Assembly: GCF_030408615.1 (NCBI RefSeq)
Contig: NZ_CP047187.1
Coordinates: 372,001-436,000 of the forward strand
Direction: 5' to 3'
DNA length: 64,000 nt
Origin: Corynebacterium bovis DSM 20582 = CIP 54.80
Lineage (GTDB): Bacteria; Actinomycetota; Actinomycetes; Mycobacteriales; Mycobacteriaceae
In this document: positions 56,734-64,000 of the stretch, piece by piece
Numbering within the stretch: position 1 is the stretch's first letter
Layout of the letters: each line of letters opens with the position of its first letter
Program-made: the position numbers and the translations under genes
Notes under the pieces: generated by a model
The model's database searches: none
Seen by the model: the letters and a program-made list of their open reading frames with translations, nothing else
What the model was told of the DNA's origin: nothing

Positions 56734-58671
56734 ATGACAACAGCCGGTATCACCCCGCCGGGACAGGGACGTGTCCTGTTCGTCGGCGCCGGGCCGGGAA
56801 ATCCGGAGCTCCTCACCGTGCGTGCGCGCGACGTGCTGGAGAACACCGCCCACGCCTGGGTCGACCCCGCGGTGTCCACGGCGGTCCGGTCGCTCATCGC
56901 GTCCGCGCTCCCCGTGCCGCAGGAGAAGCTCGACGCCGCGCAGCAGGCCTGGGAGGCCGAGGTCGAGGCCGCCCGGGAGAGCGGCGCCCGCCGCCGGCCA
57001 CCCCGGCCCACGCCGCCGACCGCCGCCGAGACGGTGCTCGTGCCCCCGGCCGGGACCTGCGGTGACGCGGCGTGCCCCGGGGCCGACGCCGCCGGTGCCG
57101 CCGGTACGGCCGGCACGGGACGGGGGTCCGACGCCGCCACCGGCACGGACACCGCCACCGGCACCGGCACCGCCACGGACGCCGCGGCCTCCCCGGAGTC
57201 CGGCCCGGCCGACGCCCACGTGCACTGCGAGGCCGGCGAACGCGTCGAGCACCTCTCCGCCGCCGAGCTCGTCCGCGCGATGGTCGCCGTCACGCGCGAG
57301 GGCGGGGACGTCGTCCGGCTCGTCGCCGGCAACCCCGTGAGCAACCCGGCCGTCATGGCGGAACTCCAGGAGGTCGCCGCCCTCGGCGTCGAGTTCCAGG
57401 TCGTCCCCGGCATGACCGGGGGCGGGGCCGTCCCGGCCTTCACCGGCATCGGCACCGCCGGGGGCTTCACGGAGGCCGACGTCCGCTCCGGGCGGGCCAC
57501 CGGCTCCGAGAACGGCGGCGACGTCGACTGGGACCAGCTCGCCGCCGCGCCGATGCCGCTCATCCTCACCGCCGGCCCGGACGACCTGCCGGTCATCGCC
57601 GGGGAGCTGACGAGCCGCGGACTCGCGGCGTCGACCCCCGCCACCGTCACCGTGCACGGCACCACCCGACGGCAGCGGACCTACGACACGACCCTCGAGA
57701 ACCTCACCTCGCTCCCCGCCGTCACCGGCCAGACCCTCCGCGACGAGGACCTCCCCGACGAACTCGTGGTCACCCTCGGCGCGCAGGTCGGCAGCCGCAG
57801 CAAGTACTCCTGGTGGGAGAACCGGGCGCTGTACGGCTGGACCGTCCTCGTGCCCCGGGCGAAGAACCAGGCCGGGCCGATGAGCGCCCGCCTCGCCGCG
57901 CACGGGGCGATCCCGATGGAGGTGCCGACGATCTCCGTCGAGCCGCCGCGCAGCTCCGCCCAGATGGAACGGGCGGTCAAGGGGCTCGTCGACGGCCGCT
58001 ACCACTGGATCGTCTTCACCTCGGTCAACGCGGTGAAGGCCGTGTGGGACAAGTTCACCGAGTTCGGGCTCGACGCCCGCGCCCTCGCCGGGGTGCGCGT
58101 CGCCGCCGTCGGGACGAAGACCGCGCAGGCGGTGCGGGACCTCGGCATCACCCCGGAGCTGCTGCCGAAGGACAACGCGCGGAACGCGTCGGGACTCGTC
58201 GACGTCTTCCCCCCGTACGACCCGGACCTCGACCTCGTCGACCGGGTGCTCCTGCCCCGGGCGGACATCGCCACCGACGTCCTCGTCGACGGGCTGCTCG
58301 CCCTCGGCTGGGAGGTCGAGGACGTCGTCGCCTACCGGACCGTGCGCGCGGCCCCGCCGAGCCCCGAGATCCGGGACATGATCAAGACCGGCGGGTTCGA
58401 CGCCGTGTGCTTCACGTCCTCGTCGACGGTGAAGAACCTCGTGGGCATCGCCGGGAAACCGCACGCCCGGACGATCATCGCGTGCATCGGGCCGATGGCC
58501 GCCCAGACCGCGCGCGAACACGGGCTGCGCGTGGACGTCATGCCGGAGCAGGCGGGCGTCCCCGAGCTCGTCGACGCGCTCGCCGACCACGTCGCGCACC
58601 TGCGGGCCGAGGGGCAGCTGCCCGCGCCCCGGAAGCGGCGGCGGAAGCGGCGGCCGACGACCGGCGCGTAG
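56734..58671 (+). CDS. hemD: Uroporphyrinogen-III synthase fused to a degenerate methyltransferase domain
   Basis: 645 residues. The N-terminal part resembles uroporphyrinogen-III C-methyltransferase (GAGPGNPELLTVRARDVL, then VVRLVAGNPVSNPAVM and FQVVPGMTG). However, the usual GDPF and GKR-type motifs are altered, and a Thr/Gly/Ala insert of about 65 residues sits inside it. The C-terminal HemD domain (from about residue 370: WTVLVPRAKNQAGPMSARL, IVFTSVNAVKAVW, VCFTSSSTVKNLVGI) should be active in closing the tetrapyrrole ring. The fusion is known in actinobacteria. Lys/Arg-rich C-terminus. The ATG at 56734 has only a weak AGAAAG site. Confidence 0.88.
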   Translation: MTTAGITPPGQGRVLFVGAGPGNPELLTVRARDVLENTAHAWVDPAVSTAVRSLIASALPVPQEKLDAAQQAWEAEVEAARESGARRRPPRPTPPTAAETVLVPPAGTCGDAACPGADAAGAAGTAGTGRGSDAATGTDTATGTGTATDAAASPESGPADAHVHCEAGERVEHLSAAELVRAMVAVTREGGDVVRLVAGNPVSNPAVMAELQEVAALGVEFQVVPGMTGGGAVPAFTGIGTAGGFTEADVRSGRATGSENGGDVDWDQLAAAPMPLILTAGPDDLPVIAGELTSRGLAASTPATVTVHGTTRRQRTYDTTLENLTSLPAVTGQTLRDEDLPDELVVTLGAQVGSRSKYSWWENRALYGWTVLVPRAKNQAGPMSARLAAHGAIPMEVPTISVEPPRSSAQMERAVKGLVDGRYHWIVFTSVNAVKAVWDKFTEFGLDARALAGVRVAAVGTKTAQAVRDLGITPELLPKDNARNASGLVDVFPPYDPDLDLVDRVLLPRADIATDVLVDGLLALGWEVEDVVAYRTVRAAPPSPEIRDMIKTGGFDAVCFTSSSTVKNLVGIAGKPHARTIIACIGPMAAQTAREHGLRVDVMPEQAGVPELVDALADHVAHLRAEGQLPAPRKRRRKRRPTTGA

Positions 58672-58724
58672 CCGGGACTGGGCCGGGTCGGGGTCGGGAG
58701 GGGGCCGGCGCGTAGCCCGGACTG
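58661..58724. repeat. 20-bp repeat spanning the hemD stop
   Basis: 58661-58680 and 58705-58724 (CCGGCGCGTAGCC and GGACTG core; one change). The first contains the TAG stop of hemD (58669-58671), and the second repeats the TAG 44 bases later. Confidence 0.8.
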
Positions 58725-58760
58725 ACCCGGGACGGGGCCGGGGGCCGGGAGCCCCGGGGG

Positions 58761-58766
58761 TAGCAT
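58761..58766 (+). promoter_or_regulatory. -10 element, leaderless hemB promoter
   Basis: TAGCAT, seven bases before the ATG at 58774. Confidence 0.6.
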
Positions 58767-58773
58767 CGGGGAC

Positions 58774-59802
58774 ATGGCTGACACCGAGGCACACCCCGAC
58801 CACGACCCGATCCTCCCCGTCCGCCGGCCCCGCCGGCTGCGCTCGTCGGCGACGATGCGCAACCTCGTCGCCGAGGTGGAGCCGGCCCCGCGCCAGCTGA
58901 TCCTCCCGATGTTCGTCGCCGAGGGGATCGACGCGCCCCGGCCCATCTCCTCCCTCCCGGGCGTCGTCCAGCACACCGTGGACTCCCTGCTCCGGGCCGT
59001 CGAGGAGGCCGCGGACGCCGGCGTCGGCGCGGTCGACCTGTTCGGCGTGCCCCGCCCGGAGGACAAGGACGCCACCGGGTCCGTCGCCCTCGACCCCGAC
59101 GGCATCCTCAACCGCGGGGTGCGCGCCGTCCGCGAACGGTTCGGCGACGACATCCTCGTGTGCGCGGACACGTGCCTCGACGAGTTCACCGACCACGGGC
59201 ACTGCGGGGTGCTCGCGACCGACCGGCACGGCGCGACCGTCGTCGACAACGACGCCACCCTCCCGCTGTACGCCGACATGGCCGTCGCCCAGGCCGAGGC
59301 CGGGGCCCACCTCGTCAGCCCGTCGGGGATGATGGACGGCCAAGTGCGGGTCATCCGCGACGCGCTCGACCGGCGGGGCTTCACCGACGTCGCCGTCATG
59401 GCCTACTCCGCGAAGTACGCCGGGGCCTTCTACGGCCCGTTCCGCGAGGCCGTGGGCTCCAGCCTCCAGGGGGACCGACGGGCCTACCAGCAGGACCCGC
59501 GCAACAGCCGCGAGTCCCTCGTCGAGGTGCAGGCGGACATCGACGAGGGGGCGGACATCGTCATGGTCAAGCCGGCGATGCCGTTCCTCGACATCGTCTG
59601 GACGGTCGCGGACATGAGCCCCGTCCCCGTCGCCGCGTACCAGGTCTCCGGCGAGTACGCGATGATCAGCGCCGCGGCGGAGAAGGGGTGGATCGACCGC
59701 GAGGCCGCGGTGCTCGAGTCCCTCACGGGCATCCGGCGGGCCGGGGCGGACATCATCCTCACGTACTGGGCGACGGAGGCCGCGCGGCTGCTGCGGGGCT
59801 GA
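58774..59802 (+). CDS. hemB: Delta-aminolevulinic acid dehydratase (porphobilinogen synthase)
   Basis: 342 residues. Condenses two aminolevulinates to porphobilinogen. Both Schiff-base lysines are seen, in [18 protein letters not shown] and [13 protein letters not shown]. The metal region reads [16 protein letters not shown]: compared with the classical zinc site CxCx7C, the middle Cys is Asp, so zinc binding may differ. It has its own leaderless promoter and is not in a tight operon with hemACD. Confidence 0.95.
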   Translation: MADTEAHPDHDPILPVRRPRRLRSSATMRNLVAEVEPAPRQLILPMFVAEGIDAPRPISSLPGVVQHTVDSLLRAVEEAADAGVGAVDLFGVPRPEDKDATGSVALDPDGILNRGVRAVRERFGDDILVCADTCLDEFTDHGHCGVLATDRHGATVVDNDATLPLYADMAVAQAEAGAHLVSPSGMMDGQVRVIRDALDRRGFTDVAVMAYSAKYAGAFYGPFREAVGSSLQGDRRAYQQDPRNSRESLVEVQADIDEGADIVMVKPAMPFLDIVWTVADMSPVPVAAYQVSGEYAMISAAAEKGWIDREAAVLESLTGIRRAGADIILTYWATEAARLLRG

Positions 59803-59860
59803 CCCGCCGGGGGCGCGTCGCGTACCGTGCTAGGGGAACCCAGCGAAAGGAGACCTCACG

Positions 59861-60505
59861 ATGGCGCACAACCAGACCCCGGGTCCGTACGGGGAGGACG
59901 GCCGCACCGGCGGGTACCCGGCCGGGTACCAGGCGGGTCAGGGCGGCTACGAGGCGCGCCCGGGGTACGACGCCGCCGGGTACGGCCACGGTTACGGTGA
60001 CGGGGCCGGGGCCGGGTACGGCCAGGGGTACGGTCCCGGGTACGGCACCGGGTACGAGGGGGCGGGGTACGACGGCGCCGGCGCGGGGTCCGGGCTGCTG
60101 GCCGGGAGTTTCGACGTCCGCCGCGTCGTCGTCAACCTCATCGTCCTCGCGGTCCTCGCCGCGGTGGTGTCCTTCGTCGTCATCTTCCTCGTCGACCTCG
60201 TCATCTCGACCGTGACCGGGGTGCCGGCGCGGGGCGCGGGCGCGGCCGTGATCACCGGGGCGGGCACGGGCCTCGCCGGGGTCGTCGCCGGGCTGCTGTA
60301 CATCCCCGTCGCGGGCACCGGCAACGAGAACCTCTTCACCGTGGCCGTCGTCGCCCTGGCCGTGGCCGCCGCGGTCGCGTGGGTGCTGCTCGGGGGACTT
60401 CTCGACGGCAACTGGCGGGTGCTCGTCACCCTCGCCGGGATCGTGTGCGTGGCCGCGACGGCCTACGCGGCACCGACCCGGATCGAGTCCGCGCGCGTGC
60501 GCTGA
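59861..60505 (+). CDS. Membrane protein with Gly/Tyr-rich N-terminus
   Basis: 214 residues, function unknown. Residues 10-75 are a run of GY, GYG and AGY units with few charges, a low-complexity domain that may self-associate. Four hydrophobic helices follow (VVVNLIVLAVLAAVVSFVVIFL, ITGAGTGLAGVVAGLLYIPVAG, LFTVAVVALAVAAAVAWVLLGGLL, LVTLAGIVCVAATAYAAP). Good ribosome-binding site AAAGGAG and a TACCGT at 59823. First of three membrane protein genes between hemB and the ATPase-like gene. Confidence 0.8.
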   Translation: MAHNQTPGPYGEDGRTGGYPAGYQAGQGGYEARPGYDAAGYGHGYGDGAGAGYGQGYGPGYGTGYEGAGYDGAGAGSGLLAGSFDVRRVVVNLIVLAVLAAVVSFVVIFLVDLVISTVTGVPARGAGAAVITGAGTGLAGVVAGLLYIPVAGTGNENLFTVAVVALAVAAAVAWVLLGGLLDGNWRVLVTLAGIVCVAATAYAAPTRIESARVR

Positions 60506-60562
60506 CCGGCCCCGTCGGGCCGGCGCGTCGTCGGCCGCCCGGTGCCTGTCCGGTGCGCCTAC

Positions 60563-60568
60563 TAGAGT
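60563..60568 (+). promoter_or_regulatory. Possible -10 for the 379-aa membrane protein
   Basis: TAGAGT, ten bases before the ATG at 60579, slightly too far for a strictly leaderless start but without a competing ribosome-binding site. Confidence 0.4.
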
Positions 60569-60578
60569 GGGCAGGCAT

Positions 60579-61718
60579 ATGAACGAACAGCACAGACCCC
60601 AGCAGTCGCCGCAGGGCACCGCGCCCCGTGGCCAGTCCCCGCAGTCGACGGGGACGCCGCCGCCGGACCCGGACCGTCCGCCCCGCATCGGGCGGCCGGG
60701 CGGGCTCGCCCCGTCACCGTCCGGTGCGCCGGAGAACGTGCGCACCGGCGTCCGGTGCTGGTACGCCGTCACCGGGCTGCAGATCATCTATGCGCTGCTC
60801 CAGCTGGTCTCCGTGCTCCTCGACCCGTCCGAGCAGCGGCGTCAGGTCCGCGAGCAGCTGGACTCGATGACCATCCCGGACGGGATCTCGGAGAACACCC
60901 TCGTCGCCGCGTCGGCGATCGTGAGCACGCTCATCCTCCTCGTTATCGCGGTGGTGTGCGGCGTGCTCGTCCGGCGGGTGAGCCGGGGGGCGGTGTACTC
61001 GCGGACGTTCCTCAGCATCGGGTCGGTCTACCTCATCCTCAACGCCGTGCTCATGGTGTTCGCGACGCCGCCGGGGTCGACGAGCACGGTGCTCGTGCTC
61101 GCGATCGGGGTCGTCGTCATCCTCTCCGGGGTCGCGGCGGGCCTCGGCCTGTACTTCATCTCGCGGCCGGAGAACCGGGCGTGGTTCGGCATCCCGGAGG
61201 TCGGCGGGGCCGGCCAGGGTCGCCCGGGGTCCCGGCGGGACGACGGGGACCGCTCCGGCGGGTCCGGGCGGTCCGGTGGGGGAGCGGCCGGCGACGGACA
61301 CGGCACCGGGCGGGGACGTCCGGACCACGTCGTCGGCGGGCGGGGGACGCCGGCCGGGCACGGCGGGCGCGACGGGCGCAACCCCGCCCCGGCGCCGGAG
61401 CCGACGCGGGTGTGGCCGCCCGCGTCGACCCCCGACCGGGATCCGCGCACCCCGCAGGGGCAGCCGCAGCCCACCCCGCAGGGGCATCAGCAGCCCGAGG
61501 CACAGTGGGGCACCGCCGGCGACCGGGACCGGGACCACACCCGCGACCGTGACCGGAACGACGGGCGCGACCGCGGGCCGCGTCCGGCGACCGGGCCGGT
61601 GCGCGTGCCCCCGACCGGACGGCACGCCCGCCCGGTCGACGAGCCGGACGGCTCCACCGGGTCCAGCCCGTACAGCGGCTCGACCGGCTCCACCCCGCGC
61701 GACGGACGGGAGGACTGA
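60579..61718 (+). CDS. Membrane protein with disordered N- and C-termini
   Basis: 379 residues, not recognised. A Pro/Gln-rich N-terminus (about 50 residues) is followed by four hydrophobic helices (AVTGLQIIYALLQLVSVLL, VAASAIVSTLILLVIAVVCGVLV, FLSIGSVYLILNAVLMVF, VLVLAIGVVVILSGVAAGLGLYF) and a 170-residue Gly/Arg/Asp/Pro-rich tail. The ATG at 60579 is chosen; a GTG four codons earlier overlaps the TAGAGT element. The next gene begins two bases after the stop. Confidence 0.75.
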   Translation: MNEQHRPQQSPQGTAPRGQSPQSTGTPPPDPDRPPRIGRPGGLAPSPSGAPENVRTGVRCWYAVTGLQIIYALLQLVSVLLDPSEQRRQVREQLDSMTIPDGISENTLVAASAIVSTLILLVIAVVCGVLVRRVSRGAVYSRTFLSIGSVYLILNAVLMVFATPPGSTSTVLVLAIGVVVILSGVAAGLGLYFISRPENRAWFGIPEVGGAGQGRPGSRRDDGDRSGGSGRSGGGAAGDGHGTGRGRPDHVVGGRGTPAGHGGRDGRNPAPAPEPTRVWPPASTPDRDPRTPQGQPQPTPQGHQQPEAQWGTAGDRDRDHTRDRDRNDGRDRGPRPATGPVRVPPTGRHARPVDEPDGSTGSSPYSGSTGSTPRDGRED

Positions 61719-61720
61719 CC

Positions 61721-62290
61721 GTGCCCGCGATGATGCCGACCCCGGGGCGGCCCGACCCGCGCGACCGCAACCGCGCGGTCCGGGTCTGGACCGAGGGCGA
61801 CGGCGTGCCGACCGCCGTCACCGTGGCGACGGTCCTGCTCCTCCTCGTCAGCGTGCTCCTGCTCATCATGGGCGTCGTGCTGTGGTCCGTGGACCGGCCC
61901 GAGGGGGTCGACGCCGCCCACCGCGAGTACATCCGCAACCGGTCGGTGAACATGCGCGTCGTCGGCACGGTGCAGATCGTCGGCGCGCTCGCCCTCGCGT
62001 GGCTCGCCCCCTCCGTGCGACGCGGTGACGCCCGGCGCCGGCGGTGGACTCTCGCCGTCGCCGCGGTTACGCTGTTCTTCACTCTCGCGGCGTTCCTCTT
62101 CGCCCTCGGGGCGGCGGGCCAGGCCGTCATCGCCGTCGTCCTCGCCGCCGCGTGCCTGGCGATGTACCGTCCGTCCGTGACGCCGTACTTCCGCCGCCCC
62201 GCCCCCGGCGCGGAGCCGGACGGGGACGGCCACCTGCCCGGTGACGCCCGCCCCGGCAGGACACCAGACGCCCGCCCCGACGAAAGCTAG
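61721..62290 (+). CDS. Membrane protein, 189 aa
   Basis: Not recognised. GTG start two bases after the upstream stop, so probably co-translated. Four hydrophobic segments (VATVLLLLVSVLLLIMGVVLW, VGTVQIVGALALAWLAP, WTLAVAAVTLFFTLAAFLFAL, AVIAVVLAAACLAMY) between short charged ends. The topology resembles that of the preceding protein without its long tail, so the two may be paralogues or partners. Confidence 0.75.
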   Translation: MPAMMPTPGRPDPRDRNRAVRVWTEGDGVPTAVTVATVLLLLVSVLLLIMGVVLWSVDRPEGVDAAHREYIRNRSVNMRVVGTVQIVGALALAWLAPSVRRGDARRRRWTLAVAAVTLFFTLAAFLFALGAAGQAVIAVVLAAACLAMYRPSVTPYFRRPAPGAEPDGDGHLPGDARPGRTPDARPDES

Positions 62291-62303
62291 GTCTGACGCA
62301 TCC

Positions 62304-64000
62304 ATGGCATCCGCGCCACCACCCACGCCGCCCGGCGGGGGCCCGAACAGGGTCGACGACGTCATCCGTGAAGCGAAGGAGGCCGCCCGCGCGGCCGGGG
62401 TGGACAGCCACGCCGACGGGGACTTCAGCTACCACGACCGCCTCGCCCGCCGCGAGGGCGCGGCGCTCACGACGTTCGCCTTCCACCTCGACGGGCTGAC
62501 CTCGGCGGTCCACGCCGGCCAGCTCGAACGGGCGCTGCGGTCCATGCCCGGCGTGGACGCGACCGTCGTCTACTCCTCCCGCATGGCCTGGGTGACCGCC
62601 CCGGACACCATGACCCCCGACGACGTCCGGGCGACGATCACCGACGCCGGCGTGGAGTCCTGGCTCACCGACACCTCCCTGCGCCGCCGCGCCGACCGCC
62701 TGACGATCTCCGACCGCCGCCGCCGGATGCGCCGCCACCGGGCGACGCACGAACGCGCCCGGATGCTCATGGAACGCCGGAAGCGGGAGCACGCCCCCCT
62801 CGGGCCGCAGCGCCGCGGCGGCGTCGCCGGCACCGACGTGCTCTACACCGCCCGGGAGCTCATCACGAAGGCCCGGCTCATCGTCGCCGTGCTCCTCGGC
62901 CTGCCCGTCATCGCCCTCCAGGTCGTCGAGGCGTGGCAGTTCCCCTACTGGCAGTGGGTGTCCCTCGCCCTCGCGACACCGGTCGTGACGTGGTGCGCGT
63001 GGCCGTTCCACCGGGCGACCATCGCGGGCCTCCGCCGGGGCATGTCCGCGCTCGACGCCGCCTCGTCCGTCGCGATCCTCGGCGGCTACGCCTACTCGGT
63101 GTGGGTGCTGCTCAACGACGGCTGGCACAACGGCACCGGCGCCCCGGGCTGGACGAGCCGCCCGGTGCTCATGGCGATGGACTACGCCGACGTCGTCGCC
63201 GGCTCGCTGTTCCTCGACGTCGCGTGCGGGGCCACGGTCCTGCTCCTCTTCGGCCGGCTGCTGTCCCGCCGCAGCCAGCTGCGGTCCCGGGGGCTGCTGT
63301 CCTCCCTCCGGGTGCCGAGCACCGTGCAGGTCACCGTGGTCCGCAACGACCGGGCCGGCAAGCCGGTGAAGTCGGAGATCGCGACGGCGGAGATCCGCGT
63401 CGGCGACGACATCATCGTCCACTCCGGCGGGCTCGTCCCGTCGGACGGCGTCGTCGTCGGCGGCAAGACGACCGTCGACATGGGTCCCGTCGGCGGCCTG
63501 ACCCGCACGACCGAGGTCACCGTCGACGACCGGATCTACGCCGGGGCCCGCGTCCTCGGCGGGGCGGTGAAGATCCGCGTGTCCCGCACCGGGTCGCGGA
63601 CGCGCCTCGCCGCGATGGGCCGGTGGATCGGCAACGCCGACCGGGAGGAGAACCGCCTCGCGCAGCTCGCCACGCGGACCGCGTCGATCCTCGTCCCGTG
63701 GGCGTTCGTCGTCGCGGGCGTGGACCTGCTCATGTGGATCCTCGTCACGGGCAACATCCAGGCCGCGTTCGCGTCGAGCCTGTCCGTCCTCGCGTGCGTC
63801 GCCCCCGTCGCCCTCGCCCTGTCCACCACCCTGGGCCTGCGGCTCGGCCTCGCCCGGGCGGCGGCGAACGGCACCCTGCTCCGGGACACGTCGACGATCC
63901 ACAAGCTCGCCGTCGTCGACTCCATCATCTTCAACCGCGTCGGCACCCTGACCTCGGGGCCGATGCGCGTCGTCAACCTCACCGCCGCCGCGGGGGAGAA
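62304..64000 (+). CDS. Degenerate P1B-type (heavy-metal) P-type ATPase-like protein, partial
   Basis: At least 565 residues; it runs off the window. The plan is that of a heavy-metal P1B ATPase: an N-terminal HMA-like domain (about 55-115), membrane helices, an actuator domain (345-430), a helix pair, then the phosphorylation region. All signature motifs are changed. HMA GMTCxxC is GLTSAVH (66-70); actuator TGES is GGLT (397-400); the membrane CPC is CVAP (498-501); and DKTGT is NRVGT with Asn544 for the phosphorylated Asp. It is therefore unlikely to pump ions by the usual cycle. The frame is intact and codon use normal, so it looks maintained rather than decayed. It follows three membrane genes downstream of hemB. 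Confidence 0.85.
   Translation, partial: MASAPPPTPPGGGPNRVDDVIREAKEAARAAGVDSHADGDFSYHDRLARREGAALTTFAFHLDGLTSAVHAGQLERALRSMPGVDATVVYSSRMAWVTAPDTMTPDDVRATITDAGVESWLTDTSLRRRADRLTISDRRRRMRRHRATHERARMLMERRKREHAPLGPQRRGGVAGTDVLYTARELITKARLIVAVLLGLPVIALQVVEAWQFPYWQWVSLALATPVVTWCAWPFHRATIAGLRRGMSALDAASSVAILGGYAYSVWVLLNDGWHNGTGAPGWTSRPVLMAMDYADVVAGSLFLDVACGATVLLLFGRLLSRRSQLRSRGLLSSLRVPSTVQVTVVRNDRAGKPVKSEIATAEIRVGDDIIVHSGGLVPSDGVVVGGKTTVDMGPVGGLTRTTEVTVDDRIYAGARVLGGAVKIRVSRTGSRTRLAAMGRWIGNADREENRLAQLATRTASILVPWAFVVAGVDLLMWILVTGNIQAAFASSLSVLACVAPVALALSTTLGLRLGLARAAANGTLLRDTSTIHKLAVVDSIIFNRVGTLTSGPMRVVNLTAAAGE

Noticed and set aside
55195-59343. A 1382-codon open frame on the minus strand
   Set aside because: Antisense to hemC, hemD and hemB, which are certain. 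Composition artefact.

Overview
The window is a 64 kb piece of chromosome from a very G+C-rich actinobacterium, most likely a Corynebacterium from a high-GC lineage. The evidence is gene content and order. It carries a mycolyltransferase, a membrane adenylate cyclase beside topA, divergent aceA/aceB, sdhCAB, and the mshA-gpmA-senX3-regX3-ppx-proC-bS22-serB-hemACDB block known from mycobacteria and corynebacteria. Species is not determined; C. bovis would fit the base composition, but that is a guess. I found no insertion sequence, prophage, CRISPR array or rRNA. One tRNA gene (Thr, CGU) is present.

Layout. 1-5.1 kb: the end of topA, an ornithine cyclodeaminase-family gene, the class III cyclase cyaB (minus) and holB. 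5.3-10.4 kb: tRNA-Thr, a tiny envelope-type protein, a PspC-domain protein, a large acyl-CoA dehydrogenase/oxidase and an MFS transporter. 10.5-17 kb (minus strand): an M1 peptidase, a flippase-like protein, two GT2 glycosyltransferases, a DUF2304 protein and a GalE-type epimerase. Most of these overlap or abut, and the set resembles the mycobacterial cluster for polyprenyl-phosphate-linked galactosamine modification of arabinogalactan. 17-20.4 kb: a secreted mycolyltransferase, an easily missed 36-residue gene and lpd. 20.6-24.8 kb: glyoxylate shunt genes aceA and aceB. 25-28.7 kb: a beta-phosphoglucomutase-like HAD protein and a GH65 phosphorylase. 29-32.7 kb: sdhCAB behind a control region with candidate GlxR and DtxR sites. 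33-42 kb: membrane proteins, deoC, murB, an acyl-CoA synthetase and mshA. 42-53.5 kb: gpmA, senX3-regX3, ppx, proC, bS22 and serB. 53.8-59.8 kb: hemA, hemC, hemD and hemB. From 59.9 kb to the end: three membrane proteins and the start of a P-type-ATPase-like protein whose signature motifs are all degenerate.

How it fits together. Carbon and respiratory genes (aceA/aceB, sdhCAB, lpd) share the window with a cAMP-producing cyclase, and CRP/GlxR-type palindromes lie before aceB and sdhC. Envelope genes (mycolyltransferase, two tiny proteins with nearly identical start regions, the galactosamine-type cluster, murB, LmeA-like) form a second theme. Heme, thiol (mshA) and phosphate (senX3-regX3, ppx) functions form the conserved core on the right.

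Two sequence habits recur. First, many genes have a TANNNT hexamer 6-8 bases before the start codon and no ribosome-binding site, which predicts leaderless mRNAs; in two divergent pairs the start codons are only 23 and 33 bases apart. Second, short tandem duplications repeatedly span or follow stop codons. Many start codons below were chosen using the leaderless rule.
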